Of a DNA stretch of 64,000 nt, positions 11,711 to 23,549 are shown piece by piece (the stretch's first letter is position 1; every line of letters starts with the position of its first letter). This DNA is from Cordia subcordata (lineage: Eukaryota > Streptophyta > Magnoliopsida > Boraginales > Cordiaceae): contig JAPTOF010000001.1 in NCBI GenBank assembly GCA_028554755.1, positions 5,314,501 through 5,378,500 on the forward strand, read 5' to 3'. The position numbers were made by a program, and so were the translations under genes. The notes under the pieces were generated by a model, which was not told where the DNA came from, made no database searches, and saw nothing but the letters and a program-made list of their open reading frames with translations.

Positions 11711-12037
11711 TACTCCCCCACCCAATTTCGCGAACGTCCTCGTCGCGATCTCCTCATAATACTCCACAATCTCCTTCATAAAGTTTCCAAGAGAGTCTGT
11801 TGGCTCCCAACTTGCCTCACTTGCTAGCAAGCCCTTCCAATGTACCAAGTACTCATGCCTTGGTGGAAGTCCCCTTACGCAATCAGCTTCAATGAAATCA
11901 ACTTTCTTGTCAAAAGGATCTAACAATGTGGCTGCTAGACTTATGGTGGTTGTGTCCTCCTTTCTTCGACTTCCTTCGCTGATCCTATTACTAGCTGATT
12001 CATCAAGGTAGATCTTTGATGAACTGGCTTGCTTCAT
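11600..12037 (-). pseudogene. Retroelement C-terminal chromodomain remnant
   Basis: The 145-residue open frame has a chromodomain at about residues 45-97: VDFIEADCVRGLPPRHEYLV, then HWKGL and SWEPTDSL. This is the targeting module at the C-terminus of chromovirus integrases, which is known to bind histone marks. No integrase core precedes it; the preceding residues are Ser/Lys-rich linker. The frame itself is open. It is a remnant of a deleted pol gene rather than a host gene. Confidence 0.8.
11711..11724 (-). other. Polypurine tract of the LTR element
   Basis: The minus strand reads TGGGTGGGGGAGTA directly before the 3' LTR. This is the expected place for the plus-strand DNA primer, and it helps fix the element's orientation. 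Confidence 0.75.
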
Positions 12038-12334
12038 TTGAGGGTAACTTGTTTTGTATTTGGTCTCTGACTCCTTGGTGTAAGCAGCAATGATCCGTTG
12101 ACTTGTTTCTACTTCAACCGACTTCTTGCCTATTGTTCAGCTACCGTGGAGATTGAGGGAAATTTGTCTCTCGTCACGTATGGTTGCCCTCCTCTTTGGT
12201 TTGGCACCATAGGTTGCATCGCATGAAGGGTTTACCTTTTCCATAGGTAGTGCCTTCTTTTGTACCAAGGGTGATGTGAACTCTTTTACCTTCTCACAGC
12301 CTTTGGCGGTCTCTTTTGGTGTCTTATCTGCCAC

Positions 12335-13180
12335 CTATTCACCCTTATTCGCTCCTTTCATGGCTTTTGAGTAAGCCCCCTCATTTTGTTGAACTCCCTT
12401 GTCCACCTGGAAGGTCGAAAGTTGTCTTTTTTCGAGTCTCGCTTGGATCTTCGCCGGGACCATGCAAAAGGTGTTCTCCTCCAAGATCATCATATGTTCA
12501 AGGTGGGGTGTGAGGATGACCTTTGCTTGTCTAAAGAACTCCATACTGAGGACAAGCTCAAAGTCATCCATGGGTACCACCGTAAAATTTAATTTCCCTT
12601 GCCAGGTACTGATTGTTAAAGAAACATCTTTCACCACCCCTGTCAATGGTCGCGGGGCGGAATTGGCAGTCTTGAGGGACCCTTGAGACTTGTTAAGAGT
12701 AAGTCCCAATCTCTTGGCTTCGTCTTCTACCATGAAATTATGAGAAGCTCCAGTGTCCAACATGGCCTTGGAGAGCTTCCCTTGAATCAATGCCTCCACG
12801 TACATCAAGCCACCCCTTGATATGGCCCTTGGTGTTATTTTGGCATTCAAAGCATTCAGCAACTGAAGAGAACCGATTTGTGCTTCACTGACCTTCTCAC
12901 GTTCCTCAATCAACATGTTGAGTGTTTGTCTTCTTGGACACTCTCTCCATGGATGGGAACCGAGACAAAAATAGCACTTGATGGATCTCTTATCTCTCTT
13001 CTCGTCCTTGTTGAAAGGTTGTCTCCCATGTCTATCCTTGTCTTGCCCCTTGGGACTCTTGTCCTCCCCACCGTTTTCCGTCAAATCTTCTGGGGGTTCG
13101 GCGGGGTTGTTCTTTTTCTTTACCTCTATCAAGGACTCAGCCATGGCAACCGCTTGAGCGAAGGTTTTGGGCTTTCTCAT
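12335..13180 (-). pseudogene. Retroelement gag C-terminus and aspartic protease
   Basis: The 281-residue frame has a zinc knuckle at residues 69-81 (CYFCLGSHPWREC, spacing CX2CX3HX4C, one residue shorter than the usual CX2CX4HX4C). It also has a retropepsin active site AMLDTGASHNFM with the catalytic Asp at 142. An in-frame stop at about 13205 separates it from the gag capsid frame upstream. Downstream it ends at a stop followed at once by a 65-residue open frame (12137-12334) that leads towards the chromodomain. Confidence 0.85.
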
Positions 13181-13204
13181 TCGTACTTCTTGTTGTGCCC
13201 ATGG

Positions 13205-14073
13205 CTACAAACCCTTGATAAAGTCGTACGCGTGATCATAATCAGGCTTATTACGTACCTGAAGTTTAAGAGAGATGTATTCTTGAACATATTGATGTAT
13301 GGTCCCTATATGCTTCAGGACTCTAAGCTTGTCACGAGCTTCCCATTCAGCCTCTTCAGGGTAGAATTGGGCATATACATCCTCCTTGAAAGCAGTCCAA
13401 GTTGGAAGCCCTCTCTTGGCCTCTGGGAACTCTTGGTGCTTCATACGCCACCATAGAGCTACATCTTCTGAGAAGTAGAGTGTTGCTGTCTTCACACGGC
13501 TAGCATCCTCCTCGAGCCTAACCGCATCAAAGTATTGTTCAATCTGCCAAAAGAAGTTTTCCACCTCCTTGGCTTCGCGCTTCCCGTTGTATGGACTAGG
13601 CCTTAGCACGTCCACCTTTGGTGCTACATGGTGGGTTGACGCGCCACGGGCTATTGCTTCTCTACACATAGCCCAATCTTTTTTATCTTCTCAAGGATCT
13701 TGTCTTGTTCAGCCATCTTGCGATCTTGCTCAGTAATCTTAACCTGTAACTAATCGACAATGGTGTCTTTCTCAATTAGTGCATTCTTAGCAGCCTCTTC
13801 TGCCGTTTGTACTCGAGCTTGAAGGTTTTTGAGTTCCTAACAGAGGTCCCCTAAACTTAGTGCCTCCTCGTCATCAAACCCAAGCTGTTGAAATTTCTGC
13901 ATGAAATCAGCAACAACGTCTTCTGCCTTTGTCAAACATGCTTCAAAAGCAGCTTGCACATCACAAGACTTTCCTCTCTTATTGCCTTTGGCTGTTGCAG
14001 GAGGGGGTAGGACTTCCCTTCCTCTCTTGTCATTACCAGCATCAATGCTCTTCTCAATACCTGAAGAAGACAT
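13205..14073 (-). pseudogene. Retroelement gag (capsid region), broken
   Basis: The frame opens with MSSSGIEKS at 14073, just after the primer-binding site. It has an in-frame stop near 13837. A coiled-coil-like stretch (LQARVQTAEEAAKNALIEK) follows, with another stop and a frameshift near 13680. It then resumes as 154 residues of retrotransposon gag: WRMKHQEFPEAKRGLPTWTA and FYPEEAEWEARDKLRVLKH are family-typical. The gene cannot give an intact Gag. Confidence 0.8.
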
Positions 14074-14110
14074 CCTTCAAAGGAGCAAAATTACAAACAC
14101 CTTGCATGTA

Positions 14111-14129
14111 ACCTTGGCTCTGGTAACCA
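14111..14129 (-). other. Primer-binding site of the LTR element
   Basis: The minus strand reads TGGTTACCAGAGCCAAGGT two bases inside the 5' LTR. It resembles the plant initiator-Met tRNA primer site (TGGTATCAGAGCC...) with a small change in the middle. Its position confirms a minus-strand element. Confidence 0.7.
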
Positions 14130-14131
14130 CT

Positions 14132-14695
14132 TGTCACGCCTTTAGCCTAACATAAGCACTGCGTGCAGGACTTAGACACTTTTCTACAGCAAAAATGGCA
14201 AAATCAGCCTGAAAACCACAAACAAAAGGCTCCGCAAAGCAAATAATAAAGCAGCGGAAGTAAAGAGTTGAGAGAATAAGACTTTTGTATTGCTTTCAAA
14301 CTTTTCTCTGTGTCTTACAAATGAAAATGCTAGGCTATTTATACATGCTTGTAATCTAATGAATGGCCAAGATCATTTCAATCTAATGGCTAATATGTGT
14401 TTCTAAAAAATTCTATCCTAATCATGGGATATTTACAACCAATCTCAAACCATAATCCCTTAATCAAAGGGGATTTGATATTATCCTTATCTAGTGTATC
14501 TTCTAGATCCTTCCTGGAGAGAAGTGCCATGCGTGCATCCTTTTAAGCTTTATCATCCTTGCCACATGATTGCTCGCATGGCGCCTGCATCATCGGGGTT
14601 GCCCTAGCATGAGAAAGTGCCACATGTGCTTCCGTACAAGCCTCGGTCTTGTCATTTTGCTGCCCATGTGGCGTCTCGATCGGCAGGGTGTGACA
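14132..14695 (-). repeat. LTR, 5' end of the element in its own orientation
   Basis: This is the partner of 11147-11710: 564 bp, the same TGTCAC/GTGACA ends, and clear homology throughout with scattered transitions. Confidence 0.9.
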
Positions 14696-16192
14696 CCTCG
14701 CTACCTATTTTCATCAATTTTGAGGAGAACTAGAAAGCACGTGCTACTCTTGCTTTTTTAATTGCAAAATCCGTGTCATAACTTTTTTTCTGGACCAATT
14801 TAATCCTCCACTTTTTAAAAACACACAAAATACAAAATTACTCACACCCTAAAATACCTAAAAACTAACGAAATGAAGCTTTAAATAGCAATCTTAACAG
14901 AAGAGCTTGACCATATGGCTTATTGCTTGCAAATTTTTTAATCTTTTTGAACTGCTGGATTCCCAAAGTAAAAATCAAGCTATTATCTCTTGTATTCAAT
15001 TTTTTTCTTCATGATTTTGTCTTCTTGAGGTGTTACCTTGCCAAGGAAAAAATTGAGTTCCTTAGCCTCTTGGTTTCAATTTTTTTCTTCACATTTTTGT
15101 TTATCAATTGCAAGATGTCACCCTCGTCAATGAGCAAGGCAACTAGACATAAGAAGTATGACTAAAATAAGAATGAACTAGATCTTAATTTGAGATCATA
15201 AATAAGAGGTGCGTCTATTGTGTAAGATTCTTGTTGATGGTGGTGAAGATAAGGACTCAATAGGTTGTTTGTACTATAAATGTGGGAAAGATAAGAAATC
15301 TTGTTGTTGGTGATGAACATAACTATGAATGAGTATATATGCAAAAAAAATATTAGAAATGATTTTCAAAAGTTACTGGATATATAGGTCAACAGGTAGG
15401 TCAATCAATAGCCTCAACTAGTAAGATTAGTCAACATACTCATTCTACCGGTCAACTAGTAGGCTCAACCGAGATTTGTCGCTTTCATTAAGGGTAGATC
15501 AATCATTTTGTGGTTACCGTTAGTTGTTTCAATGGAGGCATTAGTTTTGGTCGAGAATGCACACTTTTAAAACCAGTAAGGGGGATATTAATTAGTTTTG
15601 ATACTATAAAGATTTTGTGCATAAAGGTGAAAGTATAGGGGATAATATGCAATTTATTCATTTATGAATCAACTACGTGCCAAAAAATTATGGTACAACC
15701 TACAGCTTTGCAATGAAGCTCAAAAAATATTTATATGATTAAACATATGAAAGCTATCAAACATTAGCTACAAGTATAATGAGATATATATATATATATA
15801 TATATAAAATAAATAACATCAATCATATAAATATATCGTGCCAAAGTAATTCAAACTATCACATAATAATCTTATCCTAAATTAAATAATAAATTATTCA
15901 AACATGTGTAACAAAAATAAACCAAAATTACAGCGACAAGTTTCAGAAAACCCCCTATAAAAGTGGAATAATGAATTTATTAAAAATTATTCGTAACTTG
16001 ATTTTGAACCCAAAGATATTTTTAAATCTCATAATTGAACAAAAAATAAAGAAGAAAAACTATAATTGAGAAACCATTTTTTCCCCCTCTCGGTCCGCCG
16101 CTGCTCGCGGCTTTCCCCGGATGCAATTGTGCATGTCTTTTATATATGAATAAAGCCAAGGCCTTTAAAATATGACTACGTCACACATGATT
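14696..16192. other. Intergenic DNA between the LTR element and duplicate copy B
   Basis: No gene is seen. The stretch contains a (TA)n microsatellite at about 15783-15806 and AT-rich filler. Confidence 0.5.
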
Positions 16193-16682
16193 GAAATTTA
16201 ATGAAAACACACAAATTTAACGCTCATATACGCTCACAACTCTCTCGAATAAAACTTGAAAATACACACATCACCATATTATTTTAACATTATTATTTTT
16301 AATTTTGAAAACTTAATTGTCAGTCTATTAATGTGTGAAGATTTATTAGTAAATTATAAAAAATTTTATAATTGCTATGAAAGTCAAACAAATACATACA
16401 AAAATATAAAATACAAACGTACTAGATTTTCCATTAAATTAGCTGTTGCATTATATTCTTAAGTGTTGAAAAATTTAAGAATAGTTATGGTCGTAATAGA
16501 CGAAAAAACCACTTTGTTCAAACATCCAACAGTTATGCCTAGCTGGCACCGAACAAAGTCAGACTGTGAGGTTTGACAAGAATTTCGCCGGAGGGCACGT
16601 CAAAAAAGATTCAACAATGACAGCCCAAAAAATTTTTTAAAAAATAAAAAAACAACATGGGGAGCATAATTTTACATGCAAC

Positions 16683-16690
16683 TATAAATA
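16683..16690 (+). promoter_or_regulatory. TATA box candidate kept in copy B
   Basis: TATAAATA is in the same context as at 8536 in copy A, 378 bp before the ATG of the broken S-protein homologue. Confidence 0.35.
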
Positions 16691-17067
16691 CCCAATAGTT
16701 AATAGAGCCTTCCATCATCTAATGCAATGGCATCTCTTTAATAATTAAAAATGATTTTCTATTTCTGAGTTCCTTTTCTTTTGGCCGGAGACATTGTATT
16801 TCATTAAACAGAAATCAGAAGCAGGTATTTAACTCGCACCAGTCAAGAAAAATCAACCAAAAAGAATTTCTTTTTCTTATCTTGTTTTTCTTTTTCTTTT
16901 TTTTTTTTCTGGGCTTAGCACAAGATTTTCATGATCTATTTATTTTAGATGCATGCCTTAGAATATGAAATCTTTATTCTCAAATTTTAAGTCTATAAAT
17001 TCTCTTTCCTAAGTCTGTGGAATGTGTTAGCTTAGGAGGGAAAATAGAAGTAACAACAGAGACAAAG

Positions 17068-17540
17068 ATGGGCGTTGCCACCAGCATCTTGCGTGCTTGT
17101 CTAGCGATCGCGGCAGCACAACTCTTTGTCATTCCGACAACCACGGCAGCACGCAGCGGTGGGAAAGACGAGGAAAAAGTAGTGGTGATAACCAACAACA
17201 CCACTAAACATCTTAGCTTCAGGTGCTTATCATTCGACAAAGACGAGCTAATGCAGCATCTGAAACCAATGGATTCCTATCGCTTCACGTTTCTGCCGAA
17301 ATGGAAAATGTTCCCTTCAGCAACAATGTTACGTTCAACTGTTCAACAAACATAGGTACCTTTGTAGCCTATAGATGTGACTATCAACACGCTAAGCGCG
17401 ACAAATGCGAGTAGAGGTTCAAGAACTACAGAACATGCCAATACCTGCCAGTCAATCACACTTAGCTGAGTGTTGAATACAACCCAAACTATGAACCACA
17501 AGAAAGAGGAGTGGTGTTAAAAAGGTACTGTGTTAACTAA
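17068..17540 (+). pseudogene. Broken S-protein homologue (S1 family)
   Basis: The same start (MGVAT...) and signal peptide as the gene at 9072 are present. Two in-frame TAG codons, at 17412-17414 and 17463-17465, replace Trp codons that are TGG in the intact copy. A frameshift near 17315-17330 moves the reading from the first frame (ending ...RSTVQQT) to the frame that encodes NNVTFNCSTNIGTF. The final bases line up with the TAA of copy A. No full S1 domain can be made. The damage postdates the duplication. Confidence 0.9.
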
Positions 17541-18135
17541 AATATGCCAACCAATCTACCCACACTGCAGTTGGATATGCTTCTGTCAAGCAAAGCCTGT
17601 GCTTTTTTCCCCCCGAGAAGTTATGTATCTTCTCATAACAATATTATAATTGTTCAACAAGTCCAAAATCCATAGTCTGCCTGAAGATTTCTTTCACCTG
17701 AGTAACTGGACGACTGGTATATAGTTATCTGATGCTTAAGAAAGAATACAACTCCAGCCCCAACTACCAACAGTTGAAAAAAGGAGAAATAACACAGAAT
17801 GAGGTGAACATACTCTTGTAGAAAATTGGACTACGTGAGACTAACATGGAAAGAACAGGAAAACTAAGGTTGGTTACCAAAATCAACTGCTTGAAATACC
17901 TTTTTATGGTGGCCCATAGGTCCTGAGACAAGGTTAATTAGAACAGTCAATTTGAAACCATTTTGTGAGAACTATATCTCTTGCAACTTGTAGAACTTTC
18001 AAATTATGAGTACATTTCCTACAAAACGGTCTAATTATGCAAAATTTTGGAATATAAAGGGTAAAATAACAAAATACCAGAATGAGGAAAAATATCTCCC
18101 TCAAGGAAGAAGTAGCTGCAGCAACAGAAGATACT

Positions 18136-21100
18136 TCAACCCTGGAAGTTGAGCTTCTTCATCACTTTGGCATAAGCCACAGGGACAGTACCAGGTCGTC
18201 TCAGTCTGCGCTTGGCCTTCTTAGACTGCAGCAAGCGAGCAATTTTCATTAGTTGAAGAGAGCTATACTCATCTTTACAGTATTAGACTTCAGGCCGAAA
18301 CAAGTTCATAAGTATAATTTGCAGAAAACTGTGAGACAGATGTTCTAGACTGTTAATCAATAAAGCAACAAAAATTGATTCGCAATTAATTAAAGGAAAA
18401 GAAGCTGGAAAAAGAAAAAGCACGAGAAAAGATATCACACGATTGAAATTTAAACTTTCAAAAATCTTCCAAGTCCTCCATTTTTTGCTCGGTAGAAGGT
18501 ATCACATAAAATTGAAAACATGGCAGGTCCAATTGGCCTAGTGTAAACTTTATCATAGGCCACCACAATAGAGCATGTGCAAAAGTAACCTTTCTCACTG
18601 GCATTTCCACCAGTTAGTAAATCCTAGAAAGAAAATAGACTTTCTACATATGCATTGACTAAAAAAAATGATTTTTATTAGATGCACCAAAAGAAAGAAA
18701 CTTCATACAAGTCGAAATATGAGGAACTAGGTTTTGCCTAGCAACTCTTTTCTAAGGATAAGAAAGGATCTAATTGATAGAGGAAGCACCATGAAGATCA
18801 AATTTTTGGCTGATACAATGAGAAATGTGTAGGTATGCCACGAAGCAAGATAAACATATCATATGATGTGAAATGAAAATTAGAAATCTACTTATTTAAT
18901 AGAGTTTATCCACTAAAGTCTTCAGCAGGGATGGAATTTGCTATCAGAATAATGCTCCGAAAATCTGTCTCAAAAGTACTTCTGGCAAAACAGCTAACCA
19001 TGTTTGCTTGTTGACCAAAAGAGAAAATATACAAATAGCAGAAGGGAGACTGAATTACCAAATCAAGATCTGGTTCCAAGAACACAAATAACCAAAAGTT
19101 CAGATCACAACTGTGGACTTCCCCACAAGCAATCAAATACCAACTTGACCTGTCTCTCATTCAAGAGAAAAAATAATGGGGAACAAAGACAACTACACTC
19201 TTCCCTTTTCTCCTTCAACATAAATGCTTCTTTATTCAGAAATGAAATTTGAGCACTTGAAATATTATAAGTCAATTAATCTATTTCCTTGGATGCAAAA
19301 AATTGTTGACATCCAACCTAGATCTTCTTTTCTTTATTTGGTCAACTTATTACCTGAAATTTTCAAGCATGGTGGAGACTTCTATATGATAATTGTTTAC
19401 CACAGTGCAGAAAATCAACAACAACACATTAAACTACACTCTTTCCACAAATACTAGCAACTTAAGTAGCTGGTGCAATACCTCGTATACACACCATCAG
19501 GGCATATAGAACAACAATGCTTCAATACCAGAAAATCTGAATTGACGAGACAGACACACTCAACATTGTCAGCACGAAATATAGATCAATTTGTATCTTT
19601 ATATCTGTGGTGTACTTTATTGTATTAAAAAGTGAAACTTCCATGAAAGTCCATTAATTTGGACCGAAGTGACTCATCTTTGTCTTTTTATTTTCCCTTA
19701 TTTCCTTGGTGCAGCTACAGCAATTACATAACTCATCTTTGTCTTTTTATTTTTCCCTTGTTTGCTTGGTCCAGCTATGGCAATTACATGTCATCTGTCA
19801 GCAAAAGAATACACTAACCATAATTCTTCAGAATGAGCTACAGGAGCCCAAACTTTGAGCCGTTCCAAGCCATTAGCCTATCATATTGACAATCCTTCTA
19901 TTACACTGATTAAAAATAAGATAGAAACCTAAACTCCCAATGTTTATTTTTACTCCCAATTCTGCTATACAAGTCGTTCTGAACACAGTAGGACCACAAA
20001 AATACATCCATCTACCCACCAGTGACTGCATCTGAGGCACAGCACAAGCACTGACCAAGATCAAAGCAAAACTTTCAACTTTCTCTATATTCCCGAAACA
20101 CATAGTAAACCTGAATTGTACCTCCTCTGCTTGCTTAGTAAATAGGTTGAAAAATGGTATAGCATGATAATAGCAGCTTTTTACTAATTAAAAGAAAACA
20201 AGCTGCCCTTTGTAAGTCAATTTTATTTGAGGCTTTTGACCTTTTATGTCACAGTTAACCAATTTTAGTGCTCCATTATTTCATTGATTCCTTAAACATA
20301 ACTAGAGTGCACTCTTCTCCTTTCTCTCTTGGTTGCATCTATTACTTTCAGTCTGCCCTGCTAATTTTTATTTAGAACATAAGCAGAAAAAAGAAAATTG
20401 AGAAAACTAATGATTTGCATAAGGACAAGCTCAAGTATCCATCAACTGATGTATACGCCAAGACAAGCTCAAGTGTCCATCAACTGATGTATACTCCAAG
20501 CCAGTCATCAAAAAGAAGCAACAGTCAGAGTGCAGAAGATACATTTCCAAACAGAATTTTGTGTTTGGGCGGGCGGGGGGTGTGCCAGTCCACAAAAAGT
20601 TAGTTGCCTTACACTTAACAGATTGCTTTAGTTTCCATGTCATGGTTGGACACCCAACTCGTGCGTACGTACAGACACAGAATTACACAATACTTTACAT
20701 TAATGCACGCACATTGATCAATGAAGCACAAGAAATTGGTGGCTTCATCTCTTAGCCTTAGTCATTCAGAGCTACTTTAAAGTTTAAAAATACCCTCCAT
20801 GTTTTACCTAGTAACAGTTTATATTATCAGACACAACAGTCAACAGAGAGAAGTATGCCAAGGAAAAGTGATCCTTAACCCTTTATTAGAAAAAGTCTGA
20901 CTACTTAGAACTGACATAAAATAGCAACTACAACCTACTCTTTCAGGATGCTTAGTACCCACAATCTTTTTTCCCCCTCTCATACCTCTCAGTCAAGCAA
21001 CATGATTTCACATGGTCAAAAACATATTCATGATTTTCACAACATATATAGTAACTTTTACTTTTTCTCCTTCAGTGCAACTTAATAACTGATGTGACTA

Positions 21101-21273
21101 CAGAACCAATCATGATTCAGGAAAAAACCTAACTTAAGTGCAACGGTGTAAACCTCTTTAACTGAACGGGTTTACCTTCTCACCAAACTTCAAAAAGCAA
21201 TCCACATAAATTTTGTTCTTTTCCAAAACATATTGTTCACAACTCAACAGGCATGTTATATATGCATACATAC

Positions 21274-21305
<32 letters not shown>

Positions 21306-22720
21306 ATGTGTATGTATATATTAGTCTTTGTTTACTTGCGTATTGAAAATTATTATTGTTTCCAATAAGATGAAAATGACAATCAGACCTTTAAATGCGC
21401 ATTATGTCGCTTCCCCTCCTTCCATCGCCTAATTTGTCCATCATGCATAACCCTAAATCTTCCTTTGAACGACCTGATGGATAAAATTCCATGGTTACAG
21501 AAACAGATTAAGAACCTCTGGTAAAAGCATGTACGCTTGAAATTGCACAATTACGGAACCAGATTAACAACCCTCCTTAAAGCATGTAAACATGCACTCT
21601 TCCACTCAAAAAACATAAAAATACTACATATATTTAGACATTTGCATAGCAATGCACATACGAGTAACCCTTGAGTTTGATTTTCTTGACTTTGGAAACC
21701 ACAGGAGTTGCCGGTCTCCTACTCTTCAGCTTCCTTTTCCTCTGCTTTGCTGTGATATGTCGCACTTGCATCAACTACAAACTCCAAAATTGATAGCCCA
21801 ATAAATAAAATTAACAATTTGAAAGTTAAAAACCAAAACTATTTGCTTAAACCACAGTGTTAAAACAACAAGAAACTTTCTTTGCCCAAAAATATTTCAT
21901 TTAAAATGAATTAATCATCTCAGCTGCTTCACCTTCCAATTCTAGTTTCATAACAACATACATTATCCTGCATCCACCTTCCGAATTCTAGTTTTATAAC
22001 AACATACATTATCCCGAGAAGGAACTTTGGAGTTACAGAGAAGCCATTGCTGGTCTTGCACCAACGCTATGGAAATCCAATGCAATCCGACCCTTTACAA
22101 GACACCACTTATGGCGGGAGTTTTGTATATCAAGTAGCCCTTTTCATAACATAAATTATCCCATTTTTAATCTTTAAAATAACAACAACCAAAAAAAAAC
22201 GTTTTACATACGGTATTTGACTAAAACCCATATAAATAATCAAGCTAAAAATACCAAGAACAACACTTTTAAGTTTTAATTTATCAAAAAAATGTGAACT
22301 TTCTGTGTGCATCATTTTCCCGAAAACCAAACAGCGCAACGAAAAAATAAACAATACATAAACCCAGATATTAATCAAGCTAAAAATGTGATAAACATTA
22401 TTTGGCTGCTAATTCTTTTCAAGTAACCTTTTATTGGGTCAATTATTTTCTTGGCACAACCAAACAATGGAGAGGAAAGGAAAATGAATACTTACAGAGG
22501 ATTGGTTAGAGAGTGAGAAGTCAGGAGGGGGTGCTGCTGATGGTGGAGGGCCATTGAGAAGGGGTCTAATGTTAGAGGATATTACACGATTGCCAAGGGG
22601 TTTATGGAGTAAATTTGGACAAGTGTGGAGAAGACGGTTGGGAGAAGAAATGGCGGCGGCGTTGGGCTGAGGTCTTGAGAGTGCGGCGAGAGATCTGAGC
22701 TTTGAGCACCATCTCTGCAT
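18136..22720 (-). CDS. Mitochondrial large-subunit ribosomal protein bL35m
   Basis: Four exons on the minus strand: 22496-22720, 21662-21774, 21389-21473 and 18136-18225. They encode 170 residues; phases agree at every junction and each intron is GT-AG. Exon 1 is an Arg/Ser/Pro-rich, acid-poor leader starting MQRWCSKLRS and containing NRLLHTCP, typical of mitochondrial targeting. Exons 2-4 give the basic L35 body: MQVRHITAKQRKRKLKSRR, PVVSKVKKIKLKGYSSFKG, RRWKEGKRHNAHLKSKK and VPVAYAKVMKKLNFQG. The protein should sit in the mitochondrial large ribosomal subunit, where L35 packs on 23S-type rRNA. Intron 3 is long (3.2 kb) and contains the edge of a segmental duplication. The last exon has a dead copy at 10227-10324. 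Confidence 0.92.
21264..21318. repeat. (TATG)n/(CATA)n microsatellite
   Basis: An imperfect tetranucleotide run in intron 3 of the bL35m gene, close to exon 3. Confidence 0.8.
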
Positions 22721-23165
22721 CTTCTGCTCGTTTCACCTTCACTGTGTGTAGGGGTGTGTGTGTGTGCGCACGCGTTTTTGTGTTCCCAGAGATGCTGGGG
22801 TTCTGAGAGATTTTGGGTTTTTGAGCAACTTAGTGACTTATGAGTCAATTTCAGTGCTTATAAGCTAGAGGAGGAAGGCTACCAATATAAACCAGTAAAA
22901 TTGCTCATACAATAATAAAAAGTTAAATTTAAGGGAACGAGGGGTGTAAATGGAATATTAATCTTGATTAAAAAAGCTCGTGAAAATATTGTGTATGTTT
23001 TTCATTTGAACAACTTATTATACATTATATATTTTGCAATCTTTTTTGTGTGAATTGATTCATATATAAAGGAACAAATTTGAAGGTTTCGTATACTAGT
23101 TTTTTACACTTTTCTAGAGATATTATATTGATTAATTGATTGTATCCTTTGCTAATTATCATTAA

Positions 23166-23549
23166 GGGTGTGTTTGGATTGGAGGGGGAAATTTTAATAA
23201 AGGAAAGGAAATGAAAGGAGAGGAAATAGGTAATTAATGTTTGGATTATAGTTTTTTTTGTAGGGGAAAGGAACATAAAGAATTATAAGTATCTTGTGTT
23301 TAGTTAAGAAGGAAATAGAAAGAAGAGATAAATTTTATATGTAAAATATTGAGAGTAAGGATTTCAAGAATCCTTTCCCTCCATTTTACCCAAATTTTGA
23401 AGGATTGAAAATAAAAAATTTGAGGAAATTTTACTTTTTCTTCCAGAACCCTTCCCCTTCTAATACCTTCAAAACAAATAAGGGATGGAATACCAAAATC
23501 CCTCCCTTCCCTTTCCTTTCCCCCCATTCCCCTCAATCCAAATAGCCCC
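23166..23549. mobile_element. Tourist-like MITE, 384 bp
   Basis: Termini GGGTGTGTTTGGATTGGAGG and, in reverse complement, GGGGCTATTTGGATTGAGGGG form clear inverted repeats. TAA is duplicated at 23163-23165 and 23550-23552. The interior carries purine-rich and pyrimidine-rich halves that could fold together. No ORF of transposase type is present. Confidence 0.75.

Larger units (their letters stand above)
11147..14695 (-). mobile_element. Non-autonomous Ty3/gypsy chromovirus-type LTR retrotransposon
   Basis: The 3,549-bp element has two 564-bp LTRs starting TGTCAC and ending GTGACA on the plus strand. It is flanked by a CCTC match (11143-11146 and 14696-14699), a 4-bp remnant of the usual 5-bp target duplication. 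On the minus strand the order is LTR, primer-binding site, gag, aspartic protease, chromodomain, polypurine tract, LTR. Reverse transcriptase, RNase H and the integrase core are missing: only about 300 bases separate the protease frame from the chromodomain frame. Gag has several stops and at least one frameshift. The LTRs differ at many sites, mostly C/T and G/A, so the insertion is old. Confidence 0.9.
16193..18290. repeat. Segmental duplication, copy B
   Basis: This is the counterpart of 8022-10380. It keeps the working last exon of bL35m, but its S-protein homologue is broken. It lacks the SINE found in copy A. The right edge falls in the long third intron of bL35m. Confidence 0.8.
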
